The notes under the pieces were generated by a model. It did not search any database. It had not been told where the DNA came from and worked only from the letters and a program-made list of their open reading frames with translations. Source: Burkholderiales bacterium (GTDB taxonomy: Bacteria > Pseudomonadota > Gammaproteobacteria > Burkholderiales > Burkholderiaceae_C). From it: a stretch of DNA of 10,536 nucleotides. The stretch lies in NCBI GenBank assembly GCA_947453585.1, contig CANGHQ010000030.1, positions 1 to 10,536 on the forward strand. Reading direction: 5' to 3'. Below are positions 1-6,977 of the stretch, in pieces. A program made the translations under genes and the position numbers. Numbering within the stretch: the stretch's first letter is position 1; the number at the start of each line of letters is the position of its first letter.

Positions 1-1295
1 ACATAGTCTTGTGACGCGCCGCGCCTGCCAAAACCACCGCCCAAATACGGCCGGTGCACGGTGATGTTTTGCAGCGGCACGCCCAGCGTCTTTGCCGCCT
101 CGGCCTGGGTGGCTTCGGCATTTTGGGTGGGCGCCCACACCTCGGCCTGGTCGCCCTGGACGATGGCCGTGCAGTTCTGGGGCTCTAAGGTGAAATGGTT
201 CAGATAGGGTGTGAAGTAGTCCGCCTCAATGACTTTTGCGCCACTGCCGGTTGCGGACGTTGCCTCGGCCAAAGCCGCTTCAAAATTGCCGTCCGCGCGC
301 ATGGGCCGACTCGCGGCTATCCCGGCCTCGAGTAATTTAAAAATAGCGGCGTCATCAAGCTTCTCGCCGCCTTGGTAGTTCCACACCACTTTCAGGGATT
401 TCAGCGCCTGTTGCGCGCGCCACCAGTTGTCGGCCAGCACCGCCACAAAGTCCGGCCCCTGGATAACTTTTTTCACGCCACGCCGACTCAGCACCGCAGC
501 GGCATCAAAGGACACGGGCGTGCCGCCAAACACCGGGCATTGCAGCAAAGCGGCGTAGAGCATGCCAGGCAGCCGCACATCAATGCCGTAGACCGCGCTG
601 CCGTCCGACTTGGCAGGTATGTCAAAGCGCTGCATCGGCCGGCCGATGATGGTCCATTGCGCAGGGGTTTTCAGGACGATGTCAGCGGGGACTTTTTGCG
701 AGGCGGCCGCTTGCGCCAATTCGCCATAGCTGGCGCTGCGCTTGCTCGGGGTATGGCTGATTTTTCCTAGCTTTGCAGTGAGTTCAGAGGCGGCGACGCT
801 CCAGCGCTCGGCAGCCGCAGCCTTGAGCATTTCGCGCGCGGCGGCGCCCGCCTTGCGCATCACCAGCTGCGAATCACGCGTACCCCGGCTGCCGCCCGTG
901 GCAAAAGTGACATAGACCTTGTTGCGCGCCAGGTGCTCGTTGACGGACGCGAACTCCATGCGCACGTCTTCCCAGCGGCATTCCAGCTCTTCGGCCAGCA
1001 TCATGGGCAGGCTGGTGCTGGTGCCTTGGCCCATCTCGGCGCGTGCCACTTCGCAAATCACCTGGTTGTCTGGCGTGATGCGGATCCAGGCGTTGATGTC
1101 CGCTGCGCCAGCGCGGGGGCCGTCGGTGGCCAATTTGTCGGCGGCAGCGGGGGGCAAGTAAAAGCCCAGGCTCAATGCCCCGGCCCATGCAGCGCCTGCG
1201 CCTGTGGCGCTGCGTTGCAGAAAGTTGCGGCGCGATGCGCTAAGGGGTGCGGCGTCGCAAGCGGCATCCTGCCCAAGAGTCTGAGTGCGGTTCAT
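1..1295 (-). CDS. Molybdopterin-binding subunit of an IorB-type molybdenum hydroxylase (partial, C-terminus beyond base 1)
   Basis: The minus-strand frame is open from ATG at 1295-1293 to the window edge, giving about 431 residues of a family that is usually 700-770 long. The N-terminus has a twin-arginine signal (RRNFLQ, residues 22-27) followed by an Ala/Gly-rich hydrophobic stretch and a PPAAA end, so Tat export is predicted. Further motifs are ARAEMGQGTSTSLPMMLAEE, FATGGSRGTR, and GGGFGRRG near residue 417, which is a molybdopterin-contact loop of the isoquinoline 1-oxidoreductase beta/xanthine dehydrogenase superfamily. By family knowledge it would carry the Mo cofactor and hydroxylate an N-heterocycle or oxidise an aldehyde; the substrate is not decidable here. 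It sits 9 bp after the IorA-type gene, and AGGAG overlapping that gene's TAA serves as its ribosome binding site. The usual electron acceptor, often a cytochrome c, would lie to the left and is not visible. Confidence 0.9.
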   Translation of the reverse strand, partial: MNRTQTLGQDAACDAAPLSASRRNFLQRSATGAGAAWAGALSLGFYLPPAAADKLATDGPRAGAADINAWIRITPDNQVICEVARAEMGQGTSTSLPMMLAEELECRWEDVRMEFASVNEHLARNKVYVTFATGGSRGTRDSQLVMRKAGAAAREMLKAAAAERWSVAASELTAKLGKISHTPSKRSASYGELAQAAASQKVPADIVLKTPAQWTIIGRPMQRFDIPAKSDGSAVYGIDVRLPGMLYAALLQCPVFGGTPVSFDAAAVLSRRGVKKVIQGPDFVAVLADNWWRAQQALKSLKVVWNYQGGEKLDDAAIFKLLEAGIAASRPMRADGNFEAALAEATSATGSGAKVIEADYFTPYLNHFTLEPQNCTAIVQGDQAEVWAPTQNAEATQAEAAKTLGVPLQNITVHRPYLGGGFGRRGASQDY

Positions 1296-1304
1296 GGCGT
1301 CTCC

Positions 1305-1742
1305 TTACATGCGGGCCGCGGCTTTGATGGCGGCCTTGATACGCGGGTAGGTGCCGCAGCGGCACACATTGGTGATGGCCGCGTCAATGTCCGCGTCGCT
1401 GGGTTGGGGCTTGCGCGCCAGCAGGGCGGTGGCCGCCATCAGCATGCCCGACTGGCAGTAGCCGCATTGGGGCACCTGTTTGGCGATCCACGCTTTTTGC
1501 AGGGCCGACTTTCCGCCCAAGCCTTCGATGGTGGTGATTTTTCGCCCCACGGCAGCGCCGCTGGGAATGCTGCATGAGCGCACCGGTTCGCCGTCGAGCA
1601 GCACGGTGCAGGCGCCGCATTGGGCGACGCCACAACCAAACTTGGTGCCCGTGAGCCCCACTTCATCCCGAATCGCCCATAACAAGGGCATTTCGGTTTC
1701 AATCGCCAGGTCGATGGCTTTGCCATTGATTTTCAGTTGCAT
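1305..1742 (-). CDS. [2Fe-2S] small subunit of IorAB-type molybdenum hydroxylase
   Basis: This 145-residue protein has the complete two-domain layout of the small subunit of xanthine dehydrogenase-family hydroxylases. The plant-type ferredoxin cluster is held by C37, C42, C45 and C57 (GCGVAQCGACTVLLDG). The C-terminal helical [2Fe-2S] domain has C93, C96, C127 and C129 (CGYCQSGM and CRCGTYPRI). It relays electrons from the Mo site of the partner encoded 9 bp downstream. It has no signal peptide of its own; if the complex is periplasmic it would cross folded with the Tat-tagged large subunit, as known for related enzymes such as PaoABC. The start at 1742 is supported by GGAGAA five bases upstream. 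Length and motifs match IorA (isoquinoline 1-oxidoreductase alpha), but many homologues act on other substrates, so no gene symbol is given. Confidence 0.93.
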   Translation of the reverse strand: MQLKINGKAIDLAIETEMPLLWAIRDEVGLTGTKFGCGVAQCGACTVLLDGEPVRSCSIPSGAAVGRKITTIEGLGGKSALQKAWIAKQVPQCGYCQSGMLMAATALLARKPQPSDADIDAAITNVCRCGTYPRIKAAIKAAARM

Positions 1743-1886
1743 ACACGTTCTCCGGCCGAGGGGTTCAGGGTGCTGCGGTGCAGTGGCTTTGATTATGGGG
1801 TCTGCAGGTTTATAAATTTTTGCGCCGGATATATGTCCAATCTATGGGACAATTTTTTGATAACTACCAACCAGGAGACACCAACC
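1743..1886. promoter_or_regulatory. Divergent intergenic region with back-to-back promoter-like hexamers
   Basis: This 144-bp gap separates the minus-strand iorAB-type pair from the plus-strand hydrolase gene. On the plus strand, TTGATT (1789-1794) lies 16 bp before TATAAA (1811-1816), a plausible sigma70 promoter with a leader of about 60 bases. On the minus strand, TGGACA (1839-1834) lies 19 bp before TATAAA (1814-1809), with a similar leader to the iorA-type start. The two -10 elements share the same AT-rich core, so both directions may compete or be controlled together. The hexamers were matched by eye against the E. coli consensus, and the 19-bp spacing is longer than ideal. Confidence 0.5.
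1834..1851. promoter_or_regulatory. TGTCC-N8-GGACA inverted repeat, candidate operator
   Basis: TGTCC at 1834-1838 is mirrored by GGACA at 1847-1851 with eight bases between, the size of a site for a dimeric helix-turn-helix regulator. The left arm overlaps the candidate minus-strand -35 (TGGACA). The whole dyad lies just after the predicted plus-strand transcription start, where a bound repressor could block both directions. No regulator gene is visible in the window, so the cognate protein is unknown. Confidence 0.45.
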
Positions 1887-2726
1887 ATGCCGATTTTTTC
1901 CATCCAGAAAATGCTACAAATCGTGGCGCTGTGGGCGATTGCCGCACTGTGCCAGTCCGTTTGGGCCCAAAGTGGCGCAGTGCAAGTGCAGTGGCTGGGC
2001 CAGTCGGCCATGAAAATTACCACGCCCGGTGGCAAAGTCATCGTGATTGACCCCTGGCTGATCGCCAACCCCAAAACCCCACCCGAATTCAAAAAACTCG
2101 AAGCGCTGGGCAAAGTAGATTTGATTTTGGTCAGCCACGCCCACGCCGACCACATGGCCGACGCCCCCGCCCTGGCGCTTATGAACAAGGCCCCGGTGTA
2201 CGCGCCCGCAGGGTTGGCCGATTCGTTTACGACGCTGGGCGTATTGCCGCCTGAATTGGCGCCGCGCTTTAACAAGGGCGGCATCGTGCTGCCTTTTGGG
2301 GCCGAGGGCGGTATCAAAATCATTGCAACGCACGCGGAACACAGCTCGGAATACCGCTGGAAAAACCCGGAGACCGGCAAAGACGAAATGCGACCCGGTG
2401 GCGAACCCATGGGTTTTATTATTCAGCTGGAAAATGGCTTCACGATTTACCACCTGGGCGACACCGGATTGTTTGGTGACATGAAATTAATCGGCGACTT
2501 GTACAAGCCCGACCTGATTTTTATTCCGATTGGCAGCCATTTCGTTATGCCCCCGCAAGACGCGGCCTTTGCCACGCGCGAACTGATTAAGCCTAAGTTT
2601 GCGATTCCTGTGCATTACGGAACCAACGCGCTGCTGCGCGGCACGCCGAAAGAATATAGCGATGCCCTTGGGCAGTCCAATACCAAGGTGCTCGCTTTAG
2701 AGCCCGGTGGCATTGCGAAGTTTTAG
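1887..2726 (+). CDS. Secreted metallo-beta-lactamase-fold metal-dependent hydrolase (UPF0173/UlaG-like)
   Basis: This is a 279-residue metal-dependent hydrolase of the UPF0173/UlaG-like branch of the metallo-beta-lactamase fold. The first 27 residues form a Sec signal: a basic start, hydrophobic core (MLQIVALWAIAALC) and a VWA-Q cleavage site. The mature part opens with VQWLGQSAMKI and IDPWL, typical of this branch. Metal-ligand motifs are HAHADH (H84, H86, D88, H89), H149 or H152 in ATHAEHSS, D192 in HLGDTG and H243 in PVHYGT, so the two-metal site looks complete. The frame is open further upstream to 1737, but ATG 1887 is chosen because AGGAGA lies nine bases upstream and the signal peptide starts there. 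Characterised relatives hydrolyse lactones or phosphodiesters; the substrate here is unknown. It heads a probable plus-strand unit with the peptidase 30 bp downstream. Confidence 0.88.
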   Translation: MPIFSIQKMLQIVALWAIAALCQSVWAQSGAVQVQWLGQSAMKITTPGGKVIVIDPWLIANPKTPPEFKKLEALGKVDLILVSHAHADHMADAPALALMNKAPVYAPAGLADSFTTLGVLPPELAPRFNKGGIVLPFGAEGGIKIIATHAEHSSEYRWKNPETGKDEMRPGGEPMGFIIQLENGFTIYHLGDTGLFGDMKLIGDLYKPDLIFIPIGSHFVMPPQDAAFATRELIKPKFAIPVHYGTNALLRGTPKEYSDALGQSNTKVLALEPGGIAKF

Positions 2727-2756
2727 TCATCCGCTTTATCCCACGGGGACATATTG

Positions 2757-4250
2757 ATGATTAAGAAATCTTTGCTGTTTTTGTTCGGTGCATTGCTCTT
2801 ATTGATCGCAGCAGTTGCCATCAACACCCTGCGAAAGACCTCGCACCAATTGCAGGTGCCCGCGCTGGCGCCGCTGGCTATCGACAAGCCCGCTGCGGCG
2901 GACCGCTTGGCCCAGATCGTTCGGCTCAGCACCGTGTCATCGCGCGATGACGCCCAGCTCAATGCCGACAAATTTGGGCAATTGCACGCCTTGCTGCAAG
3001 CCAAGTTCCCGCTGATTCACGCCAAGCTCAAGCGCGAGGAAGTGGCAGGCCTGAGCCTGCTTTACACCTGGCAAGGCAGCGACCCGCAGGCGCAGCCCAT
3101 CATGCTCATGGCCCACCAGGATGTGGTGCCCATCGCACCGGGCACCGAAGGCGACTGGCAGGTGCCGCCCTTTGCGGGCGAGGTGAAAGATGGCTTTGTG
3201 TGGGGCCGTGGCTCCTGGGACGACAAGGGCAATCTGATGTCCCAAATGGAAGCGGTGGAAATGCTGCTGGCCAGCGGCTTTGCGCCGAAGCGCACGGTGT
3301 ACCTGGCCTTTGGCGCCGACGAAGAGGTGGGAGGCTTGCGCGGTGCGGCAAAAATTGCCGCCCTGCTGGCCGAGCGCAAAGTGCACCTTGATTTTGTGAT
3401 TGACGAGGGGCTTTTGGTGTTGGACGGGGTTATGCCCGGGCTCAAAAAGCCCGCAGCGCTGATCGGCGTGGCAGAAAAAGGCTACATGTCGGTGGTGCTG
3501 AAAATGTCCGCCACGCCCGGCCACGCCTCCATGCCGCCCAAGCCGGGCACCAGCGCGATTGCCATGATGAGCGCCGCCTTGAAGCGCTTGGACGACGAAC
3601 AGCTTCCCGGGGGCATTCGCGGCGTGGCGGGTGAGATGTTTGAGGCTCTGGCGCCTGAGATGAGCGGCTTCTCAAGGGTGGCCCTCTCTAACTTATGGCT
3701 GTTCGGCCCGGTCGTGCAAAAGCAGCTCGAAGGGGCGGGCAGCACCAACGCCATGATGCGCACGACCACCGCCTTGACGATTGTCAACGCCGGCAATAAA
3801 GAAAACGTACTGCCTGGGCGCGCGGAGGCGACCGTCAACTTCCGTATTCTGCCGGGCGACACCAAAGAGCAGGTCATGGAGCACATGCGCAGCAAAGTGG
3901 CGCAGGCGACAGGCTCCTCTTCCTTTGAGCTGCTGGCGCTGCCCGGGGCGGTCAATTCGTCCAAGATAGCGCCGACCAACTCGGCGCAATACGCCATCCT
4001 TAACAAGACCATCCGCGAAATCTTTCCGGACGCCTTGGTCGCCCCCGGCCTGATGGTGGCGGGCACCGACTCGATCCACTATGGGCCGATCAGTGAGCAC
4101 ATCTTCAAGTTCTCACCCGTACGGGCCAACGCCGAAGACCTCAAGCGCTTCCACGGAACCAACGAGCGGTTGGGTGTAGACAACTACGCGGACGCGATCC
4201 GCTTCTACCACCGGCTGATCAGCGAAGTCTCGGCGGCACCTTTGCCCTGA
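2757..4250 (+). CDS. Membrane-anchored M20 family metallopeptidase (PM20D1/CPS1-like)
   Basis: This is a 497-residue zinc hydrolase of the M20 family, close in layout to yeast CPS1 and mammalian PM20D1. An N-terminal anchor (residues 5-22, with KK before it) would place the enzyme on the periplasmic face. The catalytic set is visible: H120 and D122 in MAHQDVVP, D155 in GRGSWDDKG, E189/E190 in ADEEVGG, D216 in DEGL and H441 in DSIHYG. The dimerisation (lid) domain begins near the ATPGHASMPP motif, around residue 252. Relatives remove C-terminal amino acids from short peptides or hydrolyse N-acyl amino acids; which applies here is not decidable. ATG 2757 is preferred over the in-frame TTG at 2754, with GGGGAC as a modest ribosome binding site. 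It follows the secreted hydrolase by 30 bp and precedes the flavin enzyme by 29 bp. Confidence 0.87.
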   Translation: MIKKSLLFLFGALLLLIAAVAINTLRKTSHQLQVPALAPLAIDKPAAADRLAQIVRLSTVSSRDDAQLNADKFGQLHALLQAKFPLIHAKLKREEVAGLSLLYTWQGSDPQAQPIMLMAHQDVVPIAPGTEGDWQVPPFAGEVKDGFVWGRGSWDDKGNLMSQMEAVEMLLASGFAPKRTVYLAFGADEEVGGLRGAAKIAALLAERKVHLDFVIDEGLLVLDGVMPGLKKPAALIGVAEKGYMSVVLKMSATPGHASMPPKPGTSAIAMMSAALKRLDDEQLPGGIRGVAGEMFEALAPEMSGFSRVALSNLWLFGPVVQKQLEGAGSTNAMMRTTTALTIVNAGNKENVLPGRAEATVNFRILPGDTKEQVMEHMRSKVAQATGSSSFELLALPGAVNSSKIAPTNSAQYAILNKTIREIFPDALVAPGLMVAGTDSIHYGPISEHIFKFSPVRANAEDLKRFHGTNERLGVDNYADAIRFYHRLISEVSAAPLP

Positions 4251-4279
4251 GCCTGACCGAGCCATAACGCCAATCCCCT

Positions 4280-5512
4280 ATGAATCTGTTCTCTCCACTC
4301 ACACTGCCCAACGGCACGAGCCTCCCCAACCGCATTGCCAAAGCCGCGATGGAAGAAAACATGTGCGACGCCAACCATGCGCCGTCCGCCGCCTTGTTGC
4401 GCTTGTACCAAGCCTGGGCCGACGGCGGCGCGGGCCTGATCCTGACTGGCAACGTGATGGTCGATAGACGCGCCATGACCGGACCCGGGGGCGTGGTGCT
4501 GGAAGACGACAGCCACCTCGACCAATTCAAGCAATGGGCGCAGGTGGCCCGCTCTGGCGGTGCGCAGGTGTGGATGCAAATCAGCCATCCGGGCCGGCAA
4601 ATGATGGCGGCACTGGGGCAAGAAACCTGGTCCGCGTCTGCGGTGCCCTTGGACATGGGCAATTTGTCGAACAAGTTCTCAGTACCCAAAGCCATGAGTG
4701 CGGCGGATATCCATGAAATTGAGCAGCGTTTTGTACGCACGGCGCAACTGGCCGAGCAGGCCGGTTTCAATGGCGTGCAAATCCATGCGGCGCATGGCTA
4801 TTTGCTGAGCCAATTTCTATCCCCCATTTGCAACCAGCGGCAAGACGCCTGGGGCGGCAGCATCGAGAACCGCGCCCGGCTGCTGGTCGATACCGTCAAA
4901 GCGGTGCGGGCCGTGGTGGCGCCGCAGTTTGCGGTGGCCGTCAAGCTGAATTCGGCCGACTTTCAACGCGGTGGCTTCAGCCTGCAGGACGCGCACCAGG
5001 TGGTGCAAATGCTCAATGCTTTGAATATCGACGTGATCGAGGTCTCGGGCGGCAGCTACGAGGCGCCCGCCATGCAAGGCCAAGCCCGGGACGGACGCAC
5101 GCTGGCACGGGAAGCCTACTTTCTGGAGTTCGCGCAGGACATGCTGGCCCTGGCCCAGATGCCGCTCATGGTGACGGGCGGCATTCGCCGCAAGGCCGTC
5201 GCCGACAAGGTGGTGCGCAGCGGTGTGGCGCTGGTAGGCATTGCGACTGCTTTGGCCATCCATCCCTCGCTGCCCAATGCTTGGCGCGCAGGTCAGGATG
5301 TGGCGCCAGAGTTGAGCCCCATCACCTGGAAAAACAAAATGATGGCGTCCTTGGCCACCATGGCGCGGGTGAAATACCAGCTCAAGCGCCTGAGCCAGGG
5401 CCGCGCCACCAAGCCACAGATTTCACCTTTGTGGGCCTTGGTTTCGCAGCAGCTCATGGCGGGCCGACAGTCCAAACATTACCGTCAATGGATGGTAAGC
5501 CGTAGCACTTAA
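4280..5512 (+). CDS. NADH:flavin oxidoreductase, Old Yellow Enzyme family
   Basis: This 410-residue protein is a single-domain FMN TIM barrel of the Old Yellow Enzyme type, expected to reduce activated C=C bonds with NAD(P)H in the cytoplasm. The start (FSPLTLPNGTSLPNRIAKAA) is the usual first strand. Also present are ISHPGRQ (101-107), IHAAHGYLLSQFLSP with the substrate-binding pair H169/H172 (168-182), the RQDAWGGSIENR loop (187-198) and MVTGGIR in the phosphate-binding region. There is no C-terminal iron-sulfur motif or second dinucleotide domain as in FadH, so it is not a full 2,4-dienoyl-CoA reductase. Residues from about 345 to 410 form a basic C-terminal tail beyond the barrel. ATG 4280 matches the family start but has no clear purine-rich ribosome binding site. 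Its stop overlaps that of the convergent DUF2127 gene. Confidence 0.9.
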   Translation: MNLFSPLTLPNGTSLPNRIAKAAMEENMCDANHAPSAALLRLYQAWADGGAGLILTGNVMVDRRAMTGPGGVVLEDDSHLDQFKQWAQVARSGGAQVWMQISHPGRQMMAALGQETWSASAVPLDMGNLSNKFSVPKAMSAADIHEIEQRFVRTAQLAEQAGFNGVQIHAAHGYLLSQFLSPICNQRQDAWGGSIENRARLLVDTVKAVRAVVAPQFAVAVKLNSADFQRGGFSLQDAHQVVQMLNALNIDVIEVSGGSYEAPAMQGQARDGRTLAREAYFLEFAQDMLALAQMPLMVTGGIRRKAVADKVVRSGVALVGIATALAIHPSLPNAWRAGQDVAPELSPITWKNKMMASLATMARVKYQLKRLSQGRATKPQISPLWALVSQQLMAGRQSKHYRQWMVSRST

Positions 5513-6000
5513 TTTTTTGCAGGCGCCGGGCTTTGCGCTCTGCGCTGGCGCAAGCGCACCACCATGTAGGCCACCACAGCAAGGTTCAACACCAGAACGC
5601 CGGCGTTGATCCATGTGGTGCTGTGGAGCAGGTGGCTCACTTCGAGTGGCAGGTACATGGCGCCCGACACTGCAGCCAGCCATTCAGCCCAAGCGCGGTC
5701 TTTCCACAGGCCATAGGCTTCGCTGAGCCGAATGCCCGAGTAGCCCCATAGCAGAAGCACCACCTGGCGCAGATTGGCATTGGCCAGCAGCGTTGCATCG
5801 TCCAGGAGCATGCGCGGGTAGTGGGCTTCGGGGTCTAGATGGAAGTACCCAATCAGGGCATGCGCGGTGGCCTGGATGTCGTGGTGCACCAGACTCAACA
5901 AGCCAAGGCTGGCGGCGATGGCGGCAAACCCCTTGAGCGCTTCAAACAGTGCAATGAGGTGAAGGGTTGCAGCCCGTGCTTGGTAATGGTCGTTTGGCAT
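5509..6000 (-). CDS. DUF2127 family integral membrane protein
   Basis: This is a 163-residue predicted inner-membrane protein of the DUF2127 family, whose biochemical function is unknown. The family signature is at the start: LHLIALFEALKGFAAIAASL followed by a GLLSLVHHD motif. Four hydrophobic segments are visible, roughly residues 12-37, 80-102, 106-128 and 131-150, with a basic, proline-containing tail. ATG at 6000 is preferred because the domain begins a few residues later. The frame extends to a TTG at 6030 that would add ten residues rich in Ser, Pro and Asn. Neither start has a strong ribosome binding site, and CCCCTCCCCC precedes the ATG. The gene converges on the flavin oxidoreductase gene, and the two stop codons share the TTAA at 5509-5512. 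Confidence 0.82.
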   Translation of the reverse strand: MPNDHYQARAATLHLIALFEALKGFAAIAASLGLLSLVHHDIQATAHALIGYFHLDPEAHYPRMLLDDATLLANANLRQVVLLLWGYSGIRLSEAYGLWKDRAWAEWLAAVSGAMYLPLEVSHLLHSTTWINAGVLVLNLAVVAYMVVRLRQRRAQSPAPAKN

Positions 6001-6030
6001 GCGATTGGGGGAGGGGTTGGGCGACTGCAA

Positions 6031-6151
6031 GGCAGACCTGGTGGCAAGGTTCTAGCGCCCCGCAGTCCGCTCGCAACACGCTGGTGAAGGGGCACTGGCT
6101 ATTAAACGCCAAGAACCCAGGAGTCGCGCAGTGCGCGCTGGAGGTGTGCCA
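6031..6151. other. Short intergenic gap between DUF2127 and alkD-type genes
   Basis: This 121-bp spacer should hold the promoter of the DUF2127 gene and the end of the alkD-type transcript. I see a short GCGCA-G-TGCGC inverted repeat near 6125-6136 with no T-run after it on either strand, so I do not call it a terminator. No convincing promoter hexamers were found. Confidence 0.3.
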
Positions 6152-6844
6152 TCAACCCAGGTGTTTTGCAGCCTCTCTGCGCGTCAGGCCCGAAAGACTT
6201 TGTGCGTGCTGCGCCAAAAAGGCGCGCACCGCCTCGGGCCGGGTACGGGCATGGTCGCGCAGCGCCCAGCCAATGGCTTTGCGGATAAAGAAATCGGGCT
6301 CAGGGGCCAGCGCAAGCGCGTAGTGCAGCAGCCGCAGCTCGTCGGTTTGCGCCTTCCAGCCCAGTTGGTGCAGCATGGCCACGCGGCGCACCCACAAGCT
6401 GGGGTGGTTCAGGCACGCGTCCATGGCGCGCTGCACATCGGGCTGGCCCGGGCGTGCACGCAGCAAGATATCGCCCACCACACCGGCCAGCCCATCCACC
6501 GTATCCCACCACGGTTTGCGCTGGACGAGCTGCAGCAAGTGCGCCACGCTTTCGGGGCCTAACCGCCGGTGGTATTTGGCCAGCAGATCCACCGCCACGT
6601 ACTGAAATTCGCGCTCGGGCAATTCCCACAGCAGGTCGGCCAGCGCCAACAGATCGTACGCAGCCCAGGCGCTCAACTTGGGCAAGCCGCGCAGCGCCTG
6701 GCGGCGCGGGGTGGCGCGGATACCCAAGAACGCAAACTGATCGAGCATGTAGGCGCGCATGGGCACCGCTTGCTGCGCGTAGGCAAGGGGGCGCAGGGCG
6801 GCTTCGATTTGTGAGAGCCTGGCCGCTACGGGTGGGGTGGTCAT
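6152..6844 (-). CDS. AlkD-type DNA alkylation repair protein (DNA glycosylase)
   Basis: This 230-residue all-helical HEAT-like protein matches the AlkD family (about 230-240 residues), which excises bulky or cationic N3- and N7-alkylpurines without flipping the base. Key positions are present: KPWWDTVD (110-117), with W113 and catalytic-type D117; WVRRVAML (151-158), supplying the conserved Arg; and FIRKAIGWALRDHART (186-201), with the third DNA-facing Trp at 193. The N-terminal RAYMLDQFAFLGIRATPRR is also typical. ATG at 6844 is chosen since AlkD proteins begin shortly before this motif. The frame stays open to 6937, but those 31 extra residues overlap the toxin-antitoxin promoter and look unlike protein. 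No good ribosome binding site precedes 6844. The gene is divergent from the antitoxin gene and has no visible operon partner. Confidence 0.9.
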   Translation of the reverse strand: MTTPPVAARLSQIEAALRPLAYAQQAVPMRAYMLDQFAFLGIRATPRRQALRGLPKLSAWAAYDLLALADLLWELPEREFQYVAVDLLAKYHRRLGPESVAHLLQLVQRKPWWDTVDGLAGVVGDILLRARPGQPDVQRAMDACLNHPSLWVRRVAMLHQLGWKAQTDELRLLHYALALAPEPDFFIRKAIGWALRDHARTRPEAVRAFLAQHAQSLSGLTRREAAKHLG

Positions 6845-6901
6845 AGGGTGCGCAAAGCGGATGAAATTACCACAGAGCAAGGTGGAAAAAGGGTGGCTTA
6901 C

Positions 6902-6914
6902 CCCTGATGCAGGG
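6902..6914. repeat. CCCTG-ATG-CAGGG inverted repeat
   Basis: A perfect 5-bp stem with a 3-base loop lies just upstream of the toxin-antitoxin -35 box. It partly overlaps a second possible hairpin, GGGT (6891-6894) with ACCC (6900-6903), so the two could be alternatives. The adjoining GGGTCAGATTTGACA resembles motifs I recall around REP-type repeats and REP-associated transposases in proteobacteria. That link is from memory, and only one copy is present here. Confidence 0.35.
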
Positions 6915-6920
6915 TCAGAT

Positions 6921-6954
6921 TTGACAGAAAATAGCATCCTAGCTACATTTGTAG
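6921..6954 (+). promoter_or_regulatory. Promoter and candidate autoregulatory operator of the toxin-antitoxin pair
   Basis: TTGACA (6921-6926) is a perfect -35 box, and TACATT (6944-6949) is a 4/6 match to the -10 box after exactly 17 bp. The CTAC-ATTT-GTAG inverted repeat (6943-6954) overlaps the -10 box, the expected place for the antitoxin or its complex with toxin to bind and repress. The antitoxin start lies about 20 bases further on. The operator role is inferred from its position; ParD-type antitoxins generally autoregulate. Confidence 0.65.
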
Positions 6955-6977
6955 TAAATAACTTTCAGGGGATAAAA

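Noticed and set aside
933..1577. Plus-strand open frame of 214 codons over the iorAB-type genes
   Set aside because: The minus-strand genes here have all cysteine ligands and the twin-arginine signal. The plus frame is low-complexity shadow sequence.
1793..2410. Minus-strand open frame of 205 codons opposite the secreted hydrolase
   Set aside because: The plus-strand protein has a signal peptide and a complete metal site; the opposite frame has no motif.
3482..4066. Minus-strand open frame of 194 codons opposite the M20 peptidase
   Set aside because: It lies wholly inside a clear M20 gene and shows no family features.
6131..6562. Plus-strand open frame opposite the alkD-type gene
   Set aside because: The minus strand carries every AlkD key residue; the plus frame is a shadow.
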